Positions 12,500 through 21,617 of a stretch of DNA of 64,000 bases are shown one piece after another. Both the position numbers and the translations under genes were made by a program. The notes beneath the pieces are model-generated. The model saw nothing but the letters and a program-made list of their open reading frames with translations, was not told the DNA's origin and ran no database searches. Every line of letters begins with the position of its first letter. Position 1 is the stretch's first letter. This DNA comes from Sva-07 sp963793335 (GTDB lineage: Bacteria; Actinomycetota; Acidimicrobiia; Acidimicrobiales; Ilumatobacteraceae), in the NCBI GenBank assembly GCA_963793335.1, contig CAWBZS010000001.1:620001-684000 (forward strand). The letters run 5' to 3'.

Positions 12500-15445
12500 T
12501 CAGTCCTCCTGGTATGCGGCGTGGAGTTCGGCTGCCACGTCGTCCGGGATCGGCGCGGGGAGCGGCACGGTTCGATACTCGTCGAGCCGAACGAGGACCG
12601 CACCCGCGGCGTCGACCACGACACACTCGTAGACACCGGGCGCTCGCTCGGTGGCGATCGCACGCAGTGGCCCCTCGGCGGCGTCGACATCTCCGACGAC
12701 CTGGGCCCTGCCGACCTGCATCGGCAACGCGAGCCGGTCTTCTCGCCCCGCCTGCCAGAGCCCCGCTGCCTGGAAACACAGCTCCACGAGGCGAGGCGCC
12801 GTGACCAGCGGCAGCTCGGCCGGCACGTGGTTGTCGGGCAGCGGATCGACGAGCGCTGCAACCGCGGTGCTCTCGCTGCGCCACGCCGAGTCGACCACCT
12901 GGTAGGCGGGCCCGTGGAAGTAGAACGAATACACCGTCTCGGCGCTGAGCGTCGGGCCGCTCGGCTCGGACACCGCGCCGAACTCGGACTGCACCGACCC
13001 GTCGGTGATCTCGACCTCGTCGGTGTCGAAGCGGACCCGTCCGGTGAAGTGGACGGTGCGCTGCGGCGTGTCGCTCCCGGGCAGCAGACGTTCGGCGAGG
13101 AGTTGACACTCGGCGACGAGGCCGGCTCCGTCGGGATGCACAACGGCCTGGACGGTGATCGTGCGGGGTTCGTTGCGGAAGAACTTCAGCGGCGCCGCGA
13201 AGGTGACGTCGTCGACGGCGCTGACCCGTGCGCCGGGCACGAGGAGCGACGCGGTTTCGGCGAACGCCTCCATTCCCATGACACCTGGCAGCACGGCGGT
13301 GCCATCGATGCGATGGTCGTTGAGGAACGGCTGCTCGATCGGGTCGAGCGTGGTCTCGACGACGATGCCATGGTGCACGCTCATCGACGCCGTGCCGACC
13401 ATCGGCCCGTGGGCATCGCCGGTCAGCGTCGAGGTGTCGACTCCACCCTGATCGTCGTACTCGGCTGCCATCATGCCGAGCACGCCGGCGACGATCACTT
13501 CCGAATCGACGGTGCCCGAGGTGAGCTCTCGCCGGATCCACGCAACACCGGCTTCCGGCGGCAGCATCTGCACGCCGGCCATCTCCATGATCTTGGGGAT
13601 CGAGCCGCGCGTGGCCATGCCGATGCCACCCCACGCAGTCCAGTCGAGCGCCAGCCCGCGGGTGTCGGGTCGGGTCCGCCGGAAGCTGCTCGTGATCTTG
13701 CAGAGCAGGTCGTTGGCCGCGGAGTAGTCGGTCTGGCCCTGGTTGCCGAAGCGGCCGGCGACCGAGGAGAAGACAACCGCGGTGCCGATCGGCATGTCCT
13801 GGGCTGCATGGAACACGTTGAACCAGCCGTCGCTCTTGACGTCGAAGACGAGGTCGTACTCGCGCGGTTCCTTCTCCGGCAGGTTTCGACTGATCTCGAG
13901 CCCCGCCGCGTGGAGCAGCACATCGATGCGGCCGCTGCGCTCGCGCACGTCGTCCATCACCGCAGCAACGCCATCTGCGTCGGTGAGATCGACGGAGTGA
14001 TAGTGCACGGTGCCCCCGGCGGCCTCGACCGCCTGCACTGCGGTGAGTGCCGCTGCGAGACGTTCGATCCGGGCGAGTTCACGTTCGATCGCGACGGGCG
14101 TCGCGTGTTCGCCTGCGGCCTTCATCCTTCCGGCGATCGTGGACTTGAGCCCGTTCCGATCGGTGCGGAACGCGACCAGATCCGGATCGTCGCGGTCGGG
14201 GGTCGGTGTGAGGTCGAGCAGGTGGAACGTGCCGGCCGAGGCAGCTGCGAGGTCGGCGGTGATCGCCGACACGATGCTGCCGGCAGCGCCGGTGACCACG
14301 ACCACCGAGTCGGCGTCGAGCGTCGGCAGGCCGGCATCGCCGTCACCAGGTGCATCGTCGCCGCGCTCGGGGAACGGCGACTCGACGAATGCAATACCGA
14401 AGCGACGGTCGTCGACGCGTCCGATCTCCACGCAACCCGGGTCGATCAGCGTCTCCTCGATCAGTTGCTCGGCGATCGCCTTGGTCTTGCGGCTCTCGGC
14501 CAGGTCGACTGCCTTGACGGTGGCCTCGGGGCGCTCCTTCTTGTACGACTTGGTGAATCCGACCACGGGGCCGCCGAGCGGGTTGGTGGCGCCAGCTTGG
14601 TCGTAGCCGTGGTAGCCGCCGAGCCGGGTGGCCGCGATGAGGAACGGACTCGCGTCGTACAGGTGGCGCATCGTGGCGTAGAGCGCCTTGACCCGCCGAC
14701 GGAGTGCTTCACGCCAGCGTTCGAGGTCGTAGTCGGCAAGGTCGCCGTCGGCATCGAGTGCGGGCAGCCAGTAGACCCCGGTGATCGGAGCCTCGTCGTG
14801 CCACTCGCCGAGCGCGACGAGCAACTCGTCGGTCGGCATGCCCGGATCGAGGGTGAGCGCTGTGGCACCTGCTTTGTCCAGTTGCTTGACGAGGGCGTCG
14901 CCGACGCCTCCCTCGTCGAGCATGACCACCACGCGAGCTCCGTCGAGATCGACACCGGTCGGCAGGCACACGTCAGCACCGGGACGCAGCGATGGCACCG
15001 GCACGCGACGCGGCAACGCATCGACGGCGTCGAGATCGCCGTGCACCACGTCCGGCGCCGGCGTCGGCACTGCTGTGGCCATGTCGTTCGACGTCGTGCC
15101 GGAAGCCGGTGCTGCGATGCCGGCGCGGTCGCGAACCCACGCCGCCACATGGTTCAGCGTCGGGAAATCACGCAACTGCAAACTCTCGTCACGCTCCACC
15201 CCGTACTGCTCACGAACCGCAGCAAACACCTCCGCCTGCTTCACCGTGTCCACACCCAGATCCGCCTCCAGATCCAGATCAGGCTCCAACAACTCCGCCG
15301 GATACCCCGTCATCTCCGCAACCACCTCGGTCACCGCCGCCAACACCTCGTCAGCGGCCGGGGCCGTCGCCGGAGCGGTGGACCGCGTCCGCGGCGGGCT
15401 CGGGTGCTGCGATGCCGGCACGGTCGCGAACCCACGCCGCGACAT
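12500..15445 (-). CDS. Pfa-like lipid/polyketide synthase, part B: ACP-KR-DH
   Basis: 981 residues as an open frame. ACP5 (about 32-108) carries LGVDTVKQ with Thr67 where the pantetheine Ser is expected. Residues 165-350 form the structural KR half. The NADPH-binding KR half begins VVVVTGAAGS at 381, with Ser560/Ser561 and Tyr574 in FSSVAGRFGNQGQTDYSAAN. A hotdog DH domain (about 690-970) has the HxxxGxxxxP motif at His711. No enoyl reductase or thioesterase is seen. The first ~25 residues are an out-of-frame reading of the end of ACP4, so the ATG at 15443-15445 is probably not a natural start. Dropping one base near 15380 joins this frame to part A with an Ala/Pro-rich linker typical of the array. 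Confidence 0.85.
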   Translation of the reverse strand: MSRRGFATVPASQHPSPPRTRSTAPATAPAADEVLAAVTEVVAEMTGYPAELLEPDLDLEADLGVDTVKQAEVFAAVREQYGVERDESLQLRDFPTLNHVAAWVRDRAGIAAPASGTTSNDMATAVPTPAPDVVHGDLDAVDALPRRVPVPSLRPGADVCLPTGVDLDGARVVVMLDEGGVGDALVKQLDKAGATALTLDPGMPTDELLVALGEWHDEAPITGVYWLPALDADGDLADYDLERWREALRRRVKALYATMRHLYDASPFLIAATRLGGYHGYDQAGATNPLGGPVVGFTKSYKKERPEATVKAVDLAESRKTKAIAEQLIEETLIDPGCVEIGRVDDRRFGIAFVESPFPERGDDAPGDGDAGLPTLDADSVVVVTGAAGSIVSAITADLAAASAGTFHLLDLTPTPDRDDPDLVAFRTDRNGLKSTIAGRMKAAGEHATPVAIERELARIERLAAALTAVQAVEAAGGTVHYHSVDLTDADGVAAVMDDVRERSGRIDVLLHAAGLEISRNLPEKEPREYDLVFDVKSDGWFNVFHAAQDMPIGTAVVFSSVAGRFGNQGQTDYSAANDLLCKITSSFRRTRPDTRGLALDWTAWGGIGMATRGSIPKIMEMAGVQMLPPEAGVAWIRRELTSGTVDSEVIVAGVLGMMAAEYDDQGGVDTSTLTGDAHGPMVGTASMSVHHGIVVETTLDPIEQPFLNDHRIDGTAVLPGVMGMEAFAETASLLVPGARVSAVDDVTFAAPLKFFRNEPRTITVQAVVHPDGAGLVAECQLLAERLLPGSDTPQRTVHFTGRVRFDTDEVEITDGSVQSEFGAVSEPSGPTLSAETVYSFYFHGPAYQVVDSAWRSESTAVAALVDPLPDNHVPAELPLVTAPRLVELCFQAAGLWQAGREDRLALPMQVGRAQVVGDVDAAEGPLRAIATERAPGVYECVVVDAAGAVLVRLDEYRTVPLPAPIPDDVAAELHAAYQED

Positions 15446-16601
15446 GGTTCAGCGTCGGGAAATCACGCAACTGCAAACTCTCGTCACGCTCCACCCCGTA
15501 CTGCTCACGAACCGCAGCAAACACCTCCGCCTGCTTCACCGTGTCCACACCCAGATCCGCCTCCAGATCCAGATCAGGCTCCAACAACTCCGCCGGATAC
15601 CCCGTCATCTCCGCAACCACCTCGGTCACCGCCGCAAGTACCTCATCGACCGCGGCCGACGGAGCGGGAGCCGCCGGAGCGGTCGGGAACGCCGCTGGTG
15701 CAGCGGCAACGGCAGCCGGAGCGGCAGCGGGCGCCGTCGGAAGCGCAGCAGGCGCCTCGATGCCGGCGCGGTCGCGAACCCACGCCGCGACATGGTTCAG
15801 CGTCGGGAAATCACGCAACTGCAAACTCTCGTCACGCTCCACCCCGTACTGCTCACGAACCGCAGCAAACACCTCCGCCTGCTTCACCGTGTCCACACCC
15901 AGATCCGCCTCCAGATCCAGATCAGGCTCCAACAACTCCGCCGGATACCCCGTCATCTCCGCAACCACCTCGGTCACCGCCGCCAACACGCTGTCGACGC
16001 CGGGCTCTGCAGCCGGAGCGGCGACGAACGCTGCCGGAGCAGCGGCGACAACCGGTACTTCGATGCCCGCACGATCACGCACCCACGCCGCGACATGGTT
16101 CAGCGTCGGGAAATCACGCAACTGCAAACTCTCGTCACGCTCCACCCCGTACTGCTCACGAACCGCAGCAAACACCTCCGCCTGCTTCACCGTGTCCACA
16201 CCCAGATCCGCCTCCAGATCCAGATCAGGCTCCAACAGATCCGCCGGATACCCCGTCATCTCCGCAACCACCTCGGTCACCGCCGCCAACACACTGTCGA
16301 CGCCAGCACCAGCGGCGGGGGCAGCTACCGCTTCCGCCACAGCAGCAGGAGTGGGCGCCTCGATGCCGGCACGGTCGCGAACCCACGCCGCCACATGGTT
16401 CAGCGTCGGGAAATCACGCAACTGCAAACTCTCGTCACGCTCCACCCCGTACTGCTCACGAACCGCAGCAAACACCTCCGCCTGCTTCACCGTGTCCACA
16501 CCCAGATCCGCCTCCAAATCCAGATCAGGCTCCAACAACTCCGCCGGATACCCCGTCATCTCGGACACGACAGCGGTGACCGCGGCCAACACGTCGTCGG
16601 C
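15118..16601 (-). repeat. Tandem array of five near-identical ACP-coding units
   Basis: Five copies of a unit of about 230 nt lie at roughly 15122-15345, 15416-15648, 15762-15990, 16065-16294 and 16365-16598. They are joined by variable Ala/Pro linkers of 60-120 nt. Long stretches are identical base for base between copies, far beyond what protein conservation needs, so recent duplication or ongoing gene conversion is likely. The array spans the frame break between synthase parts A and B. Such repeats are prone to collapse or misassembly with short reads. Confidence 0.9.
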
Positions 16602-19600
16602 TGAGGGCGCTTCGGGTACAGCAACCGGAGCGACGGGCACTGAAGCCGGAGCAGCCGGCACGAACGGCGGGGCCGACGGCGTCGCTGCCACCGTCGGGGC
16701 TGCGGCCGCGATCGGGGCCGGAGGTGCTGCTGCCATTTGCGTTCGAGTCGCGGTCGATGCGAGTTGCCCGGCGTAGGGCACCGGCACCGCCGACTCGTGG
16801 CCGGTTGCGGTCGGGGCGCCCTGATCGACGACACGAAGACGTCGGTGATCGACCTCGACCTGCGCGGCGTCATGGCCGGCGCCGACATCGAGCCAGCGCT
16901 GCCAGGCGACGGGGTCGACGATGCGATACCCGTAGCCGAGCGCATCGGGGGCTCGGCGCTGACCGTCGGGCATCGGGGTCCAGCGCAACAGCGCCATCGC
17001 GATCTGCGATCCGAAGCCGGCAGCGAGCCGGAGAGCGTACGTGACGGGCTGCTGACCGCCCTTCGACAGGTTCAGGTTGCCGAGGTCCGGGTCCGGAACC
17101 CGATAGTTGGGAACGGGCGGGATGATGCCGGTCTCCAGCGCCTTGATCGCCACCACGTCCTCGATGCCTGCGCCCATGGCGTGGCCGGTGAATCCCTTGG
17201 TGTTGGTGATGACCACGCGGTCGGCAGCCGCGCCGAACACATGACGGAGCGCGTTGATCTCCGCCGCTGCAGATCCGCCTCGTGCGGGCGTGTACGTCTC
17301 GTGCGACATGAACATCGCGGACGCCGCGATCTCCTCACGCGTCACACCGGTGTGCTCGGCCTGCGTGATCACCGCGTCCATCACGGCGCGGATGTGCTCG
17401 ACGTCGAGGCGAGTGCCGTGGAACGCCGAGTTCGCCGTCACCGCGCCCAGCACCTCGCAGATCGGCTGCAGGCCACGCTCGCGGCTGGCCTCAGCCGATT
17501 CGACGACGAACGCCGCCGCTCCCATCCCGACGATCATGCCGTGGCGACGCTTGTCGAACGGCGTTGCTGCATCCTCGACCTTCTCGTCGGTTGCCGCAGC
17601 GCCGCTGGCGAGAAAGCCCACGCTGATCCATGGCTGGATCGAGTCGCCGCTCGCGTCGTCAGCGGAGATCACGACCACCCGACGACAGCGGCCGGCGCGA
17701 ATCCAGTCCTCGGCCAGCGACAACGCCTGCGTGGTCGATGCGCATGCGGCGTTGACCTGCGTGTTCGGTCCGCGGGCGCCGATCAGTTCGGCGAACTGCG
17801 AATGACCCATCGACAGAATTCGGAACAGGAAACGACGATCGAACGCATAGGGGTTCGCCTCGAGCTCGGCGCGCAGTTGCGCAATCAATGCGTCGATCTC
17901 GGCCACGCTCGACCCGGTGTCGCCGAGTTGCGCCCGAACGCCTTCCAGTGCCAACAGGTGTTCACGTCGGGCGCGGTCGGCCGAATAGGCCTCGACTTCA
18001 GCGGTGAGACGGTCGTAGCCCGGGAACGCACTGGCGAAGATCACACCGGTGTCGTCACGTAGCCCGTCGGGCAGGCCCCAGCGGTCGGGCAGCTGAGTGC
18101 CGAGCGTGGTCGTCTTGTACCGCATCACCAGCGGGATGCCGGCGTCACGCATCGCGTCGAAGCCGGCGCCGACGGCCAGGCGCGTGGCATTGTCGAACGC
18201 CTCGTCTCGGGCGGTTTCGACCGCGAACTGCTCGACGATGTCGAGCGGCGCGTGCTGTCCGGCCAGCTTGATCACCTCGGCCGGATCATCGAGCGTCTCG
18301 AAGCTCGCCCCACCCGACTCGCTCTTGACGAGGCGGGTGATACGCATGTCGACCATCCGCTGGCGTGCGGACTCCGGCAGCGCGGTGATGAACTGCTGCC
18401 CTGCCAGGATCCGTGCGATGTTGGCGTCGTCGAAGACCTGGTCCACCCCCGGCAGGCCGAGCGCGGCGCCGGTGATCACCACGGGTTCCGCATCGAGGCG
18501 GCCACCGTCGTCGGATGCGGCGGCCGGTTCGACGGCTGGTGCGGTCGCATCGCCGGGCAGCTCGCTCGGCTCGCCGTAGATCCGTAGCCCCTCTTCGATC
18601 ACGCCGGCGAACAGTTGACCGAGCTGCATGATTCGATCGTCGGGCGCTGACCCGTCGGCCATTGGAGCGACCGCTGCAGAGGCGGCGGGAGCCACCGATG
18701 CAGCCGTCGGCGCCGAGGCGGCGACTGGAGCAGGAGCAGGTGCGTCGAAGCCGACGCCGGAGGCCCACAGCCCGCAGAGCGCCTGATTCAACGACGCTGC
18801 GTCGCCGAGCTTGGGATGGTTGGTGTACAGCGCCAGGACATCGTCGTGTTCGCCGAGCACGTCATCGACGAAACCATGCAGCGCCCGCTTCGGTCCGACC
18901 TCGACGAACACCCGGGCTCCGGCCTCGTACAGCGTGCGAAGCCCTTGGACGAACTGCACCGGTGACGCAACCTGCCGACCGAGGTAGTCGAGCATCGTGT
19001 CGCTCGTGGCGTCGGCCGGATAGAAGTCGCCCGTGACGTTGGCCACCAGCGGCAGCGTCGGAGGTTGGACATCCAGGCGCCGCAGGGTCGCCACCAAGGG
19101 CACCGACGCAGGAGCCACGATCGACGTGTGGAATGCGTGGCTCACCGGGATGCGGATCGCCTGCATACCGGCCGCGGTGAACGACTCGACCGCCGTCAGC
19201 ACGGCATCGGTTGCTCCCCCGACGACCGCTTGATTGTTCGAGTTGATGTTCGCGACCACGACGTAGCCGGGGGTCGCGTCGACGATGCGCTCGATCTCGG
19301 TCAGGGGACCGAACACCGCCGCCATCGCTCCGTTGTCATCCACCGAGAGTGCCGCCATCTCGCGACCGCGTGCGCTCACCGCTTCCAGCGCTGCGTCGAA
19401 CGTCAGCGAACCTGCGGCGATCAGAGCGCCGTACTCGCCCAGGCTGTGGCCCATCACCATGTCCGGTCGCATCCCGTAGACGCCGAGCAGACGGTCGATG
19501 CTCGTGTCGACCGCCAGCATCGCCGGCTGGGTGATCTCGGTCTGGAGCAGCTCCTGCTGCAACGCCTCGACCGCACCAGCGTCGTTGCCATCGATGAAGA

Positions 19601-21572
19601 TGTACGACGACAACGAACGGCCGAGCAACGGGGTCATCACCGCATCCGCCTGCGCGAACGTGTCGGCCACCACGGGTTCGGTGGCTTGCAGCTCGTCGAG
19701 CATGTTGACGTACTGCGAGCCCTGTCCGGTGTACAGGAACGCCACCTTGGGCGCGGGCCCCCGACCGATGAACACCCCCTGCTGGCGCAGCATGCGATAG
19801 ATCGCCGGGTTGCCGCTGGTGATCGCCTTGACGACCTTGTCGAGCTTGGATGCCAGGTCGGCCGCGTCGGCGAAGTCGACGGCGAGGCGCACCGCTGCGC
19901 GACCGATCGAGGGGTCGGGGCGCGTCGGGGCGGGTGCCTTTCCGGCTTGGGCAGCCGCGAGGGCGACGTTGACCTGAGCGAGCAGGTCGGCGTCGTCGCT
20001 GGCGCCCAGCACGAGGGCTCCTCGAAGCGGTGGCTTGGACGGGTCGGCGGGGACGCCCGCTGCTGCCGTGGGCTGGCCCGACGGCACCGATGGGGTCGAT
20101 TGGTCGACGCTCGCGCCTGCGAATGAGCGCGCCTTCGGCTTGCGGCGACCCGGGATGTGCTCTTCGAGCACAACATGGAAATTCGTGCCGCCGAAACCGA
20201 ATGCGCTCACGCCGGCCCGACGCACGCCGGCGGGCGGGGTGGCCCAGTCCTGCAGTTCCGTGTTGACCACGAACGGCGAGGTGTCCCAGTCGACTTTGGG
20301 GTTGGGTGTCTCGAAGTGCAGGCTCGGGGCGAGCACCTTGTGGTGCAGGCTCTTCACCATCTTGAACATGCCGGCCGCTCCCGCTGCCGCCTTCAGGTGC
20401 CCGATGTTCGACTTCACCGATCCGAGTGCCACGTGACGCGCACCGGACGGGCCGAACACGTCGGTGAGGCTCTGGAGTTCAGTGGCGTCGCCAACGCTCG
20501 TCGACGTGCCGTGCGCCTCGATCGAACTCACGGTGCCAGGGTCTTCGCCGGCGATCTCCCAGGCGCGCTCCACCGCCAGGCGTTGGCCGACCGGGTTCGG
20601 CGCGGTGATGCCCTTGCCTTTGCCGTCACTCGCCCCACCGATTCCGAGGATCACGGCGTAGACGCGGTCACCGTCGCGCTCGGCGTCTTCGAGCCGTTTG
20701 AGCACGAACAACGCGGCGCCCTCCCCCATCACGAACCCGTCGGCGTTGGCGTCGAACGGGCGCGTGCCCGTGGCCGAGAGCGCGCCGATCTTGCAGAACT
20801 TGACGAACGCCGCGACGCCCATGTTGTGGTCGACGCCACCGGTGACCACCGCGTCGTAGCGATGGTCGACCAGGCCCTCGACCGCGACACCCATGGCGGC
20901 CAGGCCCGAGGCACAGGCCGCGTCCGTGGTGAAGTTGGGACCGCGGAAGTTGAACAGGTTGGCGATGCGCCCGGCCATCACGTTGGCGAGTTCGCCTGGC
21001 ATCGTGTCTTCGTTGATCTCCCCGAAGTGAGCCAAGAAGTGACTCCGGGTCTCCGAGAGGATGTGCTCGCGTTGTTCGTCGCTCAAGGCGGCGAACGACT
21101 CGGAGCTCTCCAGGTCGCGCAGCAGTTCGGGCAGCTCGATGCGCAGGTTCGTCTGGTAGTGCTTCTCGCCACCGATCGCGTTGCCGATGATCACGGCCAC
21201 CTTGTCGGAGTCGACGTTCCAGTCGGGCCACCCGGCATCGATCAGTGCAGATCGAGCCGCGCTGATCGCCCAGCGCTGCCCGTCGTCCATCTGGTCGGCG
21301 ACCTTCGGCGGCACCGGCAGCTTCCAGCGGATTGGATCCCACGGGTAGTCGCGGACCCAGCCACCGATCTTCGAGTAGGTCTTGTCCGGGACGGCATGGT
21401 CCGCGGAGTAGTACAGCGACGGGTCCCATCGATCAACAGGTGTCTCGGTGATCGAGTACCGACCGGTGGTGATGTTCGACCAGAACGCGTCGGCGTCGAC
21501 GGCATCGGGCATGATCGCTCCAAGACCGACGATGGCGATCGGTGAACTGGAGATGGCGGCGGCCTCGGGCAT
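15351..21572 (-). CDS. Pfa-like lipid/polyketide synthase, part A: KS-AT-KS-(ACP)x4
   Basis: 2073 residues. KS1 (10-470) has the complete triad: Cys220 in DAACASG, His354 in EAHGTST, His392 in NIGHLKAAAG. The AT domain (about 605-900) has GQGSQ, Ser710 in GHSLGEYG and His812. A second, divergent KS (1028-1530) keeps Cys1277 (NAACAST) and His1464 (TGHAMGAG), but its first His lies in SHETYTPARGG (His1424) rather than HGTGT. Four near-identical ACPs follow from 1656, each with LGVDTVKQ (Thr1694 in the first) and separated by Ala/Pro linkers. The order resembles PfaA-type PUFA or 'secondary lipid' synthases. The start ATG is 21570-21572, 45 nt after the acyl-CoA dehydrogenase stop, so it is in the same operon. 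Product unknown. Confidence 0.88.
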   Translation of the reverse strand: MPEAAAISSSPIAIVGLGAIMPDAVDADAFWSNITTGRYSITETPVDRWDPSLYYSADHAVPDKTYSKIGGWVRDYPWDPIRWKLPVPPKVADQMDDGQRWAISAARSALIDAGWPDWNVDSDKVAVIIGNAIGGEKHYQTNLRIELPELLRDLESSESFAALSDEQREHILSETRSHFLAHFGEINEDTMPGELANVMAGRIANLFNFRGPNFTTDAACASGLAAMGVAVEGLVDHRYDAVVTGGVDHNMGVAAFVKFCKIGALSATGTRPFDANADGFVMGEGAALFVLKRLEDAERDGDRVYAVILGIGGASDGKGKGITAPNPVGQRLAVERAWEIAGEDPGTVSSIEAHGTSTSVGDATELQSLTDVFGPSGARHVALGSVKSNIGHLKAAAGAAGMFKMVKSLHHKVLAPSLHFETPNPKVDWDTSPFVVNTELQDWATPPAGVRRAGVSAFGFGGTNFHVVLEEHIPGRRKPKARSFAGASVDQSTPSVPSGQPTAAAGVPADPSKPPLRGALVLGASDDADLLAQVNVALAAAQAGKAPAPTRPDPSIGRAAVRLAVDFADAADLASKLDKVVKAITSGNPAIYRMLRQQGVFIGRGPAPKVAFLYTGQGSQYVNMLDELQATEPVVADTFAQADAVMTPLLGRSLSSYIFIDGNDAGAVEALQQELLQTEITQPAMLAVDTSIDRLLGVYGMRPDMVMGHSLGEYGALIAAGSLTFDAALEAVSARGREMAALSVDDNGAMAAVFGPLTEIERIVDATPGYVVVANINSNNQAVVGGATDAVLTAVESFTAAGMQAIRIPVSHAFHTSIVAPASVPLVATLRRLDVQPPTLPLVANVTGDFYPADATSDTMLDYLGRQVASPVQFVQGLRTLYEAGARVFVEVGPKRALHGFVDDVLGEHDDVLALYTNHPKLGDAASLNQALCGLWASGVGFDAPAPAPVAASAPTAASVAPAASAAVAPMADGSAPDDRIMQLGQLFAGVIEEGLRIYGEPSELPGDATAPAVEPAAASDDGGRLDAEPVVITGAALGLPGVDQVFDDANIARILAGQQFITALPESARQRMVDMRITRLVKSESGGASFETLDDPAEVIKLAGQHAPLDIVEQFAVETARDEAFDNATRLAVGAGFDAMRDAGIPLVMRYKTTTLGTQLPDRWGLPDGLRDDTGVIFASAFPGYDRLTAEVEAYSADRARREHLLALEGVRAQLGDTGSSVAEIDALIAQLRAELEANPYAFDRRFLFRILSMGHSQFAELIGARGPNTQVNAACASTTQALSLAEDWIRAGRCRRVVVISADDASGDSIQPWISVGFLASGAAATDEKVEDAATPFDKRRHGMIVGMGAAAFVVESAEASRERGLQPICEVLGAVTANSAFHGTRLDVEHIRAVMDAVITQAEHTGVTREEIAASAMFMSHETYTPARGGSAAAEINALRHVFGAAADRVVITNTKGFTGHAMGAGIEDVVAIKALETGIIPPVPNYRVPDPDLGNLNLSKGGQQPVTYALRLAAGFGSQIAMALLRWTPMPDGQRRAPDALGYGYRIVDPVAWQRWLDVGAGHDAAQVEVDHRRLRVVDQGAPTATGHESAVPVPYAGQLASTATRTQMAAAPPAPIAAAAPTVAATPSAPPFVPAAPASVPVAPVAVPEAPSADDVLAAVTAVVSEMTGYPAELLEPDLDLEADLGVDTVKQAEVFAAVREQYGVERDESLQLRDFPTLNHVAAWVRDRAGIEAPTPAAVAEAVAAPAAGAGVDSVLAAVTEVVAEMTGYPADLLEPDLDLEADLGVDTVKQAEVFAAVREQYGVERDESLQLRDFPTLNHVAAWVRDRAGIEVPVVAAAPAAFVAAPAAEPGVDSVLAAVTEVVAEMTGYPAELLEPDLDLEADLGVDTVKQAEVFAAVREQYGVERDESLQLRDFPTLNHVAAWVRDRAGIEAPAALPTAPAAAPAAVAAAPAAFPTAPAAPAPSAAVDEVLAAVTEVVAEMTGYPAELLEPDLDLEADLGVDTVKQAEVFAAVREQYGVERDESLQLRDFPTLNHVAAWVRDRAGIAAPEPAADAVHRSGDGPGR

Positions 21573-21617
21573 GTTTCTTCAGGGTCCCTTCGGGATGGAG
21601 GTGTTCGAGTTCCAGGT

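Noticed and set aside
15118..16601. Possible CRISPR-like or satellite array
   Set aside because: The units are about 230 nt and encode ACP domains; no short direct repeats with unique spacers.
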